Assembly (NCBI GenBank): GCA_037042185.1
Contig: JAXQJY010000027.1
Location: 682,001 to 746,000, forward strand
Length of the DNA: 64,000 nt
Direction: 5' to 3'
From: Sordariomycetes sp. S80-01Y
Lineage: Eukaryota; Ascomycota; Sordariomycetes
Shown: positions 41,780 through 51,396 of the stretch, one piece after another
Layout of the letters: the number at the start of each line of letters is the position of its first letter
Numbering within the stretch: position 1 is the stretch's first letter
Translations under genes and position numbers: made by a program
The notes under the pieces: generated by a model
Seen by the model: the letters and a program-made list of their open reading frames with translations, nothing else
What the model was told of the DNA's origin: nothing
The model's database searches: none

Positions 41780-43915
41780 CTTTCGAAGGATGAAAGCAAG
41801 GTTTTCTAAAGATAGTAGTGATGATGGGCTCTACAAAGTCACAAGCCACGCAGACCAGCTGGTGAGCTTTGATTTGATGTTTGATGATAAAGGTGTGTGG
41901 CGAAATATGGGCTTGACGAGAATCCGAAGCCTTTATAAAATAATTCCATCGTCCATCTGCATCGCCATTAATTGAAGTTCTGTTGACAGGTTCCCCTGGC
42001 AGGCTCCTGTTCGCCGTCTCACGTCGGTTCCATTTGGAATCACGTACCCCGCGACCAGGGGCTTTCATCTCTTGTAACCAACCTGACGCACCATAAACAA
42101 CCTCGAAACGAGCATTTGGAATCAACAGAATACGCGCTTAGCCTGAAGCACATGCAGGGCTTTGAGACGAAGATTTGGAATCAAAAGAAGATGCACCCCG
42201 CAAATCAGCACTACATCGGCATTGTCGACCCGACAGGATCCATTGGGGGCGGGGCGCCGTATTATCCGCAATATATGATATATTAGCTCTGACATCGGCC
42301 GAAAGACTTGTCGCATGCCCGTGTGTTGATCTTTCCCCTCTGGTATTATCGCAAGGTCTACATTTCTGTTCATGAATTTCAAAGTCCGCTAGAAGAAGCC
42401 TGTCGCCTATGGGCGAGAACTTCCAGAACTTCCAGAGTCTAGGAGACTTGAAACGAGTAACCGCCGTGGCGCACAATGGCAATGACTACAGGCGCTCCAG
42501 GGTCGGAACGTCTGTGCTGTCTCGCCATCGATTTCTAGTGTCCATAGTGTAGCAGGTCATTTTACCTGACGTCTGTTACATTCTCATTCAGTGGTGGAAA
42601 AGCTGAGCGTCAATATGAGCCCTCCCGCTGCCGTATCCCTGACCATCTCGGTGAGAGCCTACAGCGGTATTATAGATGCTTATTTTACGCTCGTTTCATT
42701 TATGGGGCGGCACTCCATGTCTAATGATTTAGCCCCAAGCGGATAAATCGCGATAGAGGTAGTATTACCTGAGACAGACCAGAACCACTTCCAGATCTGA
42801 CCGGCCTCTCATTTGAGACAGGAATATCTGTAGCTCTCAAAAATATCTGACTTCTGGGCACAAATAGGTAAGCAGGTATGCAAGCCATAACATGCCGGAC
42901 TGTCGAGGCACAGCAATTTAGACGCCTACGAATCCCAAGACCTGGGTATTGCCTTGGTGTTGTTTGCGCTCATCATGTGAAGCCTTTGATGGAGCCCTCA
43001 AATTGGATCACATCATACTGCAACCCAATGTGGGCATTGTTAATTAGTATACCTTCTTGTTCGTGCTTCGGCTGAACTTGCAACCTAACGGGGAACAGCC
43101 AGACTGACATGCTGTTAGTCGAGGTCATTGCAGAATAGGGGCAACTATCTGCCGTGCCTATGCGAAAATCCTTCCGCGCCTTTGGAGCTGATTATTCCCT
43201 CCCGAAACGCCAACGATTATGCTACTGCCGCTGCTCCTTAGCCCCTGATATGGAAGGTTGGAGCCCGGCTGTGCCAGAATTCTCGCCAGTACCCCGCTAG
43301 CCTTTTCGAACCGAGCTAGAGAGCTAACTGCTTTAGGCTTGAAGTTGAAGGAGGCCACTGCCAGACATCTTCGAGGTCTAACAGCAAGGCTCGTCCCAGC
43401 TTGCTCGGCGTGGGCTACCTGCGTATGATCCCATGGCTGGTTCCTTGTCATCCCCATCAACCACTCGAGTTGCAATCTCCAGGCCAGCCGCAGATCTATG
43501 TTCTATGAGCTAATCTACGAACTAAGCCACCCAATGCCGGCCCCTAGCGGATACGTGGCGGCAGAACCGAGTCTGCTGATGCTCGCGCTGGTGAGAATCC
43601 CGGATCGCAGGTTGGCTAGAGATGCGCGTGACGCAGTGCTCTGTCTCAATTCCGAGCCGTCTTGGGAGTAGCGGTAATGAAGCAACCCGCGATTGGACCT
43701 GCAGGTTCCTCAAAACCAAGTTTCGCGAGCCGCGGTCGCTGCGCATCTTCGTCAACATCTCGTTTCCAAGGTTGAAGCTGAGATTGACGTCATGGCCCCT
43801 GGGCTATAAAGCGCCCCACGTATCCCGTCGGTATCCCACTTCCCTCCCGTCACCAGAATCACCATTGTCTTCAAAAAGCACAAGAAACAAGCGAAATCTT
43901 TCACAATCTTTCATC
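41780..43915. other. Long divergent intergenic region
   Basis: No gene recognised in 2.1 kb between the propeller gene (minus) and the CCG-1-like gene (plus). Open frames here are short and not conserved to my knowledge. Confidence 0.45.
43805..43810 (+). promoter_or_regulatory. TATA box of the CCG-1-like gene
   Basis: TATAAA lies 111 bp before the ATG, with a long A-rich leader between them, as in strongly expressed fungal stress genes. Confidence 0.5.
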
Positions 43916-44233
43916 ATGAACTCTCTCAAGAACGCCGGTCACGCCATCTCCGAGAAGGCGCAGGAGGTTGCCCACGGCACCAGCTACCAGGCCAACAAGG
44001 AGGTTGCCAAAGGTACATACCCACCATCTCTGCCATTCCCAAAAGTCGATGCTCACAAGCCCCAGATTCCAATGCCCCCGTCGGCACTCGGTAAGAGAAT
44101 AGAGTTTCGCATGCTGAACACACGGGAATGCTAACATGGCGTTAGTCTGAGCGCTGCCAAGGACGCTATTGGCGACAAGGCCAAGTCTGAGCACCACGGT
44201 GCCAAGGGGCGCACCCACCGTGAGCTCATCTAG
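43916..44233 (+). CDS. Glucose-repressible/clock-controlled small protein, CCG-1/GRG-1 family
   Basis: A 69-residue hydrophilic, Lys/Ala-rich peptide of the family of Neurospora CCG-1 (GRG-1), whose genes are induced by glucose limitation, stress, light and development; the molecular role is unknown. Three exons, 43916-44012, 44066-44090 (25 nt) and 44146-44233, give MNSLKNAGHAISEKAQEVA, then TSYQANKEVAKDSNAPVGTR, then LSAAKDAIGDKAKSEHHGAK. The QANKEVAKDSNAxVGTRxxA segment crosses both junctions and is the family's most conserved part, which fixes the tiny middle exon. No signal peptide. It is probably disordered and very abundant when induced. Confidence 0.9.
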
Positions 44234-45232
44234 ACGGGCTGGGAGGAGGAAGCCAATTGTTCGAAATACCCCAATGATACTAGATAGTAATTCACATTTT
44301 TGAGACGTGCTTATTGACGCGCAGTATGCTGTCGTTTACATGCTATGCTTTGGGTATGCTACTGGAGACCATTAGCAAACAACGAACTGATGCGACGTTT
44401 ACCATAAACTTGGCTGCTGCAAGGCACTACCCAAGCAACAGACCCACGTTTTGAGGTGGTGATCGTGGTTGATGAGGGCTTAACAACAAAGCGCGGAAAA
44501 GGGTGATTCGACCCCGGCTTCCTGATAGTTGATCATCTAATCTTAGCTGCTCGAGTACTAGAAGAATCACTTCTGTTTGGCCAGTGATGACGTACTTTTT
44601 TGGTACAATTGTCGTGAAATTCAATTCGTGACTTGGGGTCAATCTTGGTTGCTATAAGACACCCCCGACGAATCTATAGACCCATTTTCTCGACCGTTGA
44701 CCTGCATTACTGTCATAGCAGGCGCCGAATTCATATCATCTTCTGCCTTAATAATTATTCCTATGAAATTCGCGTGCAGGTCATGGCCTAGACTAAGCCG
44801 GTCCGTCTATGGCCAAGGTTTTGAGGTGCTTGTTCTGCTCTCCCCACGCAGGTAGCAAGCGTCAGCGGCCGACCATGGTTCAAAGTACCATCAGGAATGC
44901 AGTGATCTTGTCGACGTACAAGAAGTGTAGCTCGAGTGGCTGCATGGAGATGTTGCTTGATTACACAACCTCTCGTCAACCAGAAGCAATCCTGGTGATG
45001 TGCAATGCCAAAGGCGAGTCCTAGTGTTCAAATTTCACCGCGGTGAGGACATGATTTCCAGGGTCCCCGGCCTGTGGATCAGCTACTTTCACAGGCTATT
45101 TATAAACTTGCGAAATTGAAGCCTTTAATTTCGATTTGGTGAGCAGGTTTGAATTGCAGATCTCTAAAATGTCTATTGAATTTCGTGTGCACATTAATTA
45201 GTCTATAGATTATACCGAGGCCGAGTCTTCGA
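44234..45232. other. Convergent intergenic region
   Basis: About 1 kb, AT-richer than the flanks, between two convergent genes; nothing recognised. Confidence 0.45.
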
Positions 45233-46522
45233 TCATTGTTGGCTCTTGTCCGACCCCTGGGGATCGGCCTCCTTGGCCGCCCTTCTAGCATCCCTACTGC
45301 GCTTCAGAATGGACAAGACGACGGCAACATGGCCGACCAACCACCACGAAAACAAGATCGGCAGGTTGATGTGAAGCTGCCTCGTGCAGCCGGACCAGGC
45401 GCGCACCTGCAACGAGTAGATGTTGTAGCCGGGGAAGGCATAGCCGATGCGGTAGAAGCCTGGGGCAATCTCAAAGGGCATGACGGCGCTGGTGACGTTG
45501 AAGATGATCCAGGTCAGCATGAAGAGCGGCGCGAATTGGATGGGCACGAAGCCGTCGAGCACCGCATCAAAGATCTGCCAGTTGATGTCCATCTGGAACC
45601 AGATAATCATCCAGCCCGTAGCGAAGACCGAGTCGGACACCGCCCAGTCCTCCCTGAATGCCCAGACGTATGCCGTGATGACGAGGGCTGCGAAAAACGT
45701 GTACAGCTTGCCCGAGACGAAGCGCAGGATCCAGATCTCGGTGGGACGCAGGCGGGCCCAGACGTTGAAGCCACCGCTGATGCCGTTGAGGGTCAAGACG
45801 AAGAAGAAGGTCAAGATGATGGGGAAGACGATGTTGAGGGTGTTGTAGAAGTTGCGGGCGCCCTGCGGAGTGGGCGTGATGATGTCCGGCGTGGCCTCGA
45901 TGGGACGGAGAAAAGCCTGCACGGCCTCCGGGTCGGAGCTGTTGAGGTTGGCGAGGGCCTGTCTTCCGGCGTCGGTGCTGTAGTAGGAGCCGGCCGAGGA
46001 AGAGATGAGCGTCTGGAGGTTGGCTTCGATGGCGGAGAGGGCCGTTGTGGTGTAACGGGCTTGGTTGTAGATGTAGGTGACGGTGTCGTCGGGTTCGTAC
46101 GGGAGATCAGACGAGTTGCCAGCGACTGCCGAAGCGAGACGTGACGAAGCGCCCTTGTGGACGTAGACGGCAGCCCAGTAGCCACCAGTGCAGACGGCGT
46201 CCCTCATGGAGCTCTCGTCGGGATACTTGGACGAGGGATCCTGGAACTTGAGGGTCGGAAAGCCGTTGCCCTTCAGAGACTGGTAGGTATCCTCCAAAGC
46301 CGTCCCGATGACGCCGCTGTCAAAGTCGACGACGAGGGTTTCCAAAGCGTGGATGCGAGTCCGCTGCTCGAAGACGGATCCGAAGAGATATGACATGTCT
46401 GCGAGAAAGAATAGCAGCAGCAGTACGGCCGCCATGACAAGTGGAATGAACATCTTTCTGCGCGTCCCTTTCCACGATGGGTCACGCATCGAGCCGCCGA
46501 TCTCCATCGTCTTTTCGGACAT
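45233..46522 (-). CDS. SNG1 family membrane protein (DUF3533)
   Basis: Related to yeast SNG1, a membrane protein that raises resistance to nitrosoguanidine and affects plasma membrane lipid asymmetry. One exon, 429 residues from ATG 46522 (MSEKTMEIGGSMRDPSWKGT); the frame is open further upstream but that part (starting near 46606) is not conserved-looking. A first membrane segment is MFIPLVMAAVLLLLFFLADM (about residues 24-43), then a large extracytosolic region with glycosylation sites, and five or six membrane segments in the second half (NIVFPIILTFFFVLTL, LYTFFAALVITAYVWAF, FAPLFMLTWIIFNV, ILFSWWLVGHVAVVLSIL). This is the DUF3533/ABC-2-like layout. Confidence 0.88.
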   Translation of the reverse strand: MSEKTMEIGGSMRDPSWKGTRRKMFIPLVMAAVLLLLFFLADMSYLFGSVFEQRTRIHALETLVVDFDSGVIGTALEDTYQSLKGNGFPTLKFQDPSSKYPDESSMRDAVCTGGYWAAVYVHKGASSRLASAVAGNSSDLPYEPDDTVTYIYNQARYTTTALSAIEANLQTLISSSAGSYYSTDAGRQALANLNSSDPEAVQAFLRPIEATPDIITPTPQGARNFYNTLNIVFPIILTFFFVLTLNGISGGFNVWARLRPTEIWILRFVSGKLYTFFAALVITAYVWAFREDWAVSDSVFATGWMIIWFQMDINWQIFDAVLDGFVPIQFAPLFMLTWIIFNVTSAVMPFEIAPGFYRIGYAFPGYNIYSLQVRAWSGCTRQLHINLPILFSWWLVGHVAVVLSILKRSRDARRAAKEADPQGSDKSQQ

Positions 46523-48583
46523 CTCGACGGTATGCGGTTGTGTGTAGAGAGTCTTGCTGTGGAGAGTGCTCGTTCGTGGGCTCTGTATAGCACCTCGACG
46601 GTGCAAGTGGGCAGAGATGCTTGCGGTGATAATTAAGAATGGCTTTCAGCTTCCACGGCGTGCGCCAGCAGATATACATACTTCATCTCCACGACCGCGG
46701 CGAGTGCCGTTGTGCCGGTTTTGTTTAAACTACGAACTCCGCATTGGGCAGAGCTTAAGTCCACGGAAGGGTCCCGGGGGCGCATGTGTCGGCGTCCTTG
46801 GAAGCGCGACGCCGACGCCGCGATGGTGGACCGGGGTCCAGTCGGCGACTCGGACAAGCACATGTCCGACTATGGGCCCAATAAGTAAGCAGGGACAGCG
46901 CGACAGCGACGGGAGCAGACGCCCGTACCCGTTTTATCCGTAGCCATGGGTCGCTCTGTTGGTCGGACTTACGATGCACCACGATTGGGTTCGGGTTGGC
47001 GATTGTAGAGGACCAGTGGCAGCGCACGGCCGCCATCAGAGTGAGTCACCGTCATTCGCACTTCGGACATCTCCAAGAATTCACGAGCTAAAGCTGCGCC
47101 GGACCTCGTGCTTTTCACAACTACGAACATTCGGCCATCGCACTGAGAATGAGCTGCGGGCAGCCACGCTGCGCTGTGACCGTCCACACAGGAGCCGCCA
47201 GAGCAGAAGCATCTTCGGGACCGTCGCGACCCCAGTAAAAGACCCGCAGGAAGAAGAAAATGTCCATGGCACTCGTATGGGGCAGAAAGATATGTAGATC
47301 ATCCCCATCAGGTCGGACTTCTGCTCTTTCGCGAGGATTTCACAGGATTGCTGCCCGGATGGGATCAATTTTGTGATGTGCGGGGCTCTGTCGAACGCGT
47401 ATTTGTCAGTGCAGTGCGCTTCGCGCGCGCGATGAACGCCTCCGCTAGAACGAATTGGTCGTCAGATTCGCGACGCGGGATGCGTGGCTCATGATCCCTT
47501 GGTCGGGGGCCATGTCTTACCAAGGGTCCTGTGATGGGCTTCCAGAAGCAGCTTCCTGGTAGCGTCTTCTCATCCGGTCCCCAAAGTGATGGTCATCGTA
47601 TCACGAACGTGCGAAGGCCCCAGACATGTCTGGGATGGAATGGAACTGGTCGAACCAGAAGAGCTGTGCAACGAGACCCCGTTCAATAGGGTCAATCCCT
47701 GCGTCATAACCCTGAAAACGGCCTCGAGAATGTTCCGACGCGATGGCATTGTCTCATATTAGCCAGATTCGTGGTTTCTCCGCGTTCGTTACCTCTAGCT
47801 GTGCCCCTGTCAAGGGTTTGGTAGGTGGCTCGGTCATATCCCGAAGAACGACGACGCCGGGTTGACCGCAGGACACGTATATTGTTTTCATACCCCAAGT
47901 CTCGCTCGCTCATCACACTTTCTGTGAATCTTGGCGATATGGACTCGCCGATCTATCCGGAAAAGAAACAAAAGAACACAAAGGCTGCTTCGATCAGTAG
48001 GCACCCTTGGCGCCCTAGACAGGTAATTCATATAACGACATGGCGCAAGGGGTGCTTTTCTTTTTGCTATTGAGAACACCCACAAAAATATATGATAGGG
48101 GGTCCTAGCTAGTCGGGAAAGTGATTATCTGTGGCGCCTCATTCGGCCAACAGCTGCTTTCAAGACACTGCGACAAGGTCGTCGATGGCGCGGCAGCCCT
48201 GCAGCATCAGTCCGTATTTCATCAATGTTGCGGCAATGTCTAAGCGCACTTTCATCTCCAAATTGGAAGAAGTGAGTCGACGCACAATCGAACTTCTTGA
48301 TGCGTCCCGCGATGCCGCACGTGTCAGAGCAAACCTCACGCAGTTGCGGCAACCAACGTCAGGCATCATCATGATGCTGCGGCTCGCGTCTCCCCCGCGC
48401 TGAGCCCCGCAGATTCTTATGTCGAACATCCATCACCGTGCCTCAGTAGAGAAGGTTTAAGTTAGCGCGCGAAAGGCTATTTACGCTTCTGCACTTGCTC
48501 GTCTCTAATTTGACTGTCCCGCAGGTTCAGCTCGTGAGAACGTCTCCTGGGTACGACCCCGGTTAGGACACACTGCCGCGCCG
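46523..48583. other. Long divergent intergenic region before the molybdenum gene cluster
   Basis: No gene recognised in 2 kb between SNG1 (minus) and the MobA-like gene (plus). It marks the left border of the molybdenum cluster. No repeats or transposon traces seen. Confidence 0.45.
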
Positions 48584-49288
48584 ATGAGCACCACCAAGCT
48601 GCTTGTGCTCGCCGGCGGCAGATCGTCCCGGATGGGCTCCCCCAAGCATATGCTGCCTCTCCCGGATGGTCGTCCACTCTATACGCGCATAGCATCTGCG
48701 CTGTTCGAATGCTGCCCGGGGGCCACGGTACACGTCTCACTAGCCCGAGACTCAGTCTTTGACCATGTCAACGAGGGGGCACCGGCAGGCGAGCCCATCA
48801 TGATGCAATCAGGGATCGGAAGCGAGATTCCGATCAAAGTCATATACGATGAAGAGAATGAGGGCGATCCCGGGGGCAGCATACCTCAAATCGGCCCTGC
48901 CGCCGGTCTTCTGGCTGCGCAGCGAGAGGATCCTCATGCTACATGGATTTTGGTGGCTTGCGACTATCCACTCGTGACCGTTCACGCTTTGAAGCAGTTG
49001 AGGGATGCGCACACGGAGAAGTCTGCCGTGACATGCTTTCGAAACGCCCAAGGCTATGTAGAACCATTGCTTGCCATCTGGAGCCCGGAGGCTCTTGAAC
49101 GATTGCGGAAAAATGTGGGCGCGGGAAAGCAAGGACCCAGCTTCACGATAAAGCAGATGGGCGGAAATGTTCTCCAGCCCGCCGGCAGCGAAGAGACAGG
49201 GCTGTGGCTGTGGAACGCAAATGACCGAAACGAGTGGACGAAGTGCAGAGAAATCTTAGAGCAGTGGTACGAACAAGACCGTGATTGA
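48584..49288 (+). CDS. MobA-like molybdenum cofactor guanylyltransferase
   Basis: In bacteria MobA attaches GMP to molybdopterin to make the guanine dinucleotide cofactor used by DMSO-reductase-superfamily enzymes. This intronless gene encodes 234 residues. The nucleotidyltransferase signature LVLAGGRSSRMGSPKHMLPL lies at residues 7-26 (LxGGxSxRMGxxK). IPQIGPAAGLLAAQ (the GPxxGL turn) and WILVACDYPLV (the CDxP metal-binding site) follow in the right order, and EPLLAIWSP is the later conserved strand. It could in principle be a MocA-like cytidylyltransferase, but the bis-PGD enzyme two genes away favours guanylyl transfer. It is convergent with the MoeA gene, only 76 bp between stops. Such genes are not part of the usual eukaryotic cofactor pathway. 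Confidence 0.87.
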   Translation: MSTTKLLVLAGGRSSRMGSPKHMLPLPDGRPLYTRIASALFECCPGATVHVSLARDSVFDHVNEGAPAGEPIMMQSGIGSEIPIKVIYDEENEGDPGGSIPQIGPAAGLLAAQREDPHATWILVACDYPLVTVHALKQLRDAHTEKSAVTCFRNAQGYVEPLLAIWSPEALERLRKNVGAGKQGPSFTIKQMGGNVLQPAGSEETGLWLWNANDRNEWTKCREILEQWYEQDRD

Positions 49289-49364
49289 TACCATATCCCC
49301 ATGAGGGTAGTCTATGTCTAGAATATTGCTAAAATGACTACTTAATCTGGACCTCCTAACTGAC

Positions 49365-50720
49365 TCAGGACAGCCTCGGTATTGACCCCGGAAACAGTTC
49401 GTAACATGCCACCCTGGCGTCCTCCGTAGCCGGAGGCTCTGCAGGAATGTGAACCCAACAATTTGCTTGCGCATATGGAAGCACCTTGCTGGGACTTTGC
49501 TCTGGACTGAGCCTGACTGTTCTCTTGCCGTCTTGGGTGCTGATTACACCGTGCCTGAAATAGTCAAAGCGCCTTTGGTGCTTACCCGTTAGACAATTCC
49601 CGTTCATCTTAGCACCGTGTGACAAGTCCACGTCCATCCTAGCCCATGTTGGCCCCTCCCTACTATTACCAGCGATGTCCGCAACGAAGGGTGACACAAG
49701 GAACTTGAACGTTGCCGCGGTAGCACCAGGATTTCCCGGTAGTCCAAAGAAGGCAATATTCTGGCCAGCAGGGGCAGTAAAAGAGGCAAATAGGATCGGG
49801 TGGCCAGGTCTTATGGGGAGGCCGTGAAAATGGACACGGGCGCCTATCTGGCTGATTGCTGCCCTGACAAAGTCGAAACGGCCCTTAGAAACTCCCCCAG
49901 TTGATATGAGAACGTCAAATCGGTCGTGGTCAACGGAGTCCTTTACCTGCCTCTTGAAAGACCCGATTTCCTTGTTGCTGTCTCCCACAGCGCCCATGAA
50001 GCGAGCATCAGCTCCAAGCTCTCCGAGTGCTGCCGTTAGATACGGGCCGTTGGCATCATTCGTGTAGGAATTGATGAGGGTTGACTGGCGGATTTCCTTT
50101 CCGGTAGACCATATTCCAACCCTCAAACGCTTTTGCACATGGACACAAGGTTGCCCCGCAGACGCCAACAGCATGATGTGGCTTGAATGTATCACTTGAC
50201 CTTTGGGAACGATGCAAGCACCTTTCGGTATATCGCTGCCTGCGGGTCGGCGATGAGCTCGCGATGCCACGGGATGGCTGACCTCGATGTATCTCGCATT
50301 TTCATGGGTTAACTGGCGAATGTCTTCCACTTTAACGCAAGCATCCAGATCCCCCTCGCCAGCCTCCGACTGAGGGAACGGTGCCCCAGTCATGATCTCG
50401 ATGCAGGGGGGGATGGTGTCCTCCACTGATCGTTGGATCCTCATGGATGGATCTCCCGCCGCGCACGTCCCTTTGACAACGAATTTGGCCGGATTTTCGG
50501 GGGTAGCGTTCAAGGTGTAAACCGAGCATACGGCGAACCCGTCCATGGCGGCGGTGTCCGAGGGCGGAGTTGATATTGCTGAAAAGCAATCCTGGGACGC
50601 CTTGAGGCCAATGGCATCTTGCAATGGAACATACGAATCTCCCAGTATCCCACCCAAGGAGCTCTCTTCAGCTACCGATTTGATTATTTTCAGCGCCTCG
50701 GCGTAGGATGGCGAGGTCAT
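49365..50720 (-). CDS. Stand-alone MoeA-type molybdopterin molybdotransferase
   Basis: MoeA inserts molybdate into adenylylated molybdopterin. In eukaryotes it is normally a domain of a two-domain gephyrin/Cnx1/CnxE protein; here the 451-residue intronless gene has only the MoeA part. Landmarks: SYAEALKIIKS start; SDTAAMDGFAVCS (the conserved SAMDGYA site); PCIEIMTGAPFP; the MPT-binding domain VGIWSTGKEIRQ and LISTGGVSKGRFDFV (T/S-GG-S-G-D motif); and FFGLPGNPGATAATF. The C-terminal domain IV is present. No MogA/Cnx1G domain is fused. It is divergent from the oxidoreductase gene (676 bp apart) and convergent with the MobA-like gene, consistent with a dedicated cofactor supply. Confidence 0.92.
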   Translation of the reverse strand: MTSPSYAEALKIIKSVAEESSLGGILGDSYVPLQDAIGLKASQDCFSAISTPPSDTAAMDGFAVCSVYTLNATPENPAKFVVKGTCAAGDPSMRIQRSVEDTIPPCIEIMTGAPFPQSEAGEGDLDACVKVEDIRQLTHENARYIEVSHPVASRAHRRPAGSDIPKGACIVPKGQVIHSSHIMLLASAGQPCVHVQKRLRVGIWSTGKEIRQSTLINSYTNDANGPYLTAALGELGADARFMGAVGDSNKEIGSFKRQVKDSVDHDRFDVLISTGGVSKGRFDFVRAAISQIGARVHFHGLPIRPGHPILFASFTAPAGQNIAFFGLPGNPGATAATFKFLVSPFVADIAGNSREGPTWARMDVDLSHGAKMNGNCLTGKHQRRFDYFRHGVISTQDGKRTVRLSPEQSPSKVLPYAQANCWVHIPAEPPATEDARVACYELFPGSIPRLS

Positions 50721-51396
50721 GTTTCACGACTGAGCTGCGCCGGGCAGAGCAATGTCGGAACACGGTAAATGCGATAGCGCAGACTTTACCACGTCTCAGC
50801 TAGATTTGCGGTAGGCTCCCTATGGCATCATTTGAAAGGGATGAAGAACGAGGAACTGTTCGATGACCGGATGTCAGAATACATAGCTTGTCACGATGAC
50901 GTGGTACATACCTTTGCTGGTAATGATTCTGAGTAGCACAACCTTTCCATAACAAAACGATCCTGATGCAATTAATATTGTTTGGTAGAAACCACGTTCG
51001 GAGCAAACATGTTACCATGTTTGGCGAATGCTTTAGTTGTTTGGTCCCAGATCTAACCTCGCCAAACCTCACCACAAATGTGCCCCGACCATCTGAGACA
51101 ACCCTCTAGGCGAAGCGCATGCCATGAGCGTCCGCGGTCCGAGGAGAAGCGCTATTCAGACGCTACTTGTAAACGTAATTCCCATGCAGACCATCACCAA
51201 CACGGAAATGTTTCACAGTTTAAGGACTTGGCCACAGTGATTCAAATCATGGTGACATCATCGAAACGGCTTGCCTTTGTACGTCTGTTTGGCCAGTGTT
51301 AGTTGATTCCCCAGAGGACGCACTGTCGAGATTTATTATTCCTGCTGTTCAAGCACATCTTTTCATCGTTTCGCGGCCCTTGTATCTGCAGACATC
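50721..51396. other. Divergent promoter between MoeA and the bis-PGD oxidoreductase
   Basis: About 680 bp shared upstream region. A CGATAG GATA-type hexamer lies near 50772. No coding sequence recognised. Confidence 0.45.

Noticed and set aside
45236-46144. 302-codon plus-strand frame over SNG1
   Set aside because: Low-complexity Glu/Gly/Asp-rich shadow of a clearly conserved minus-strand gene.
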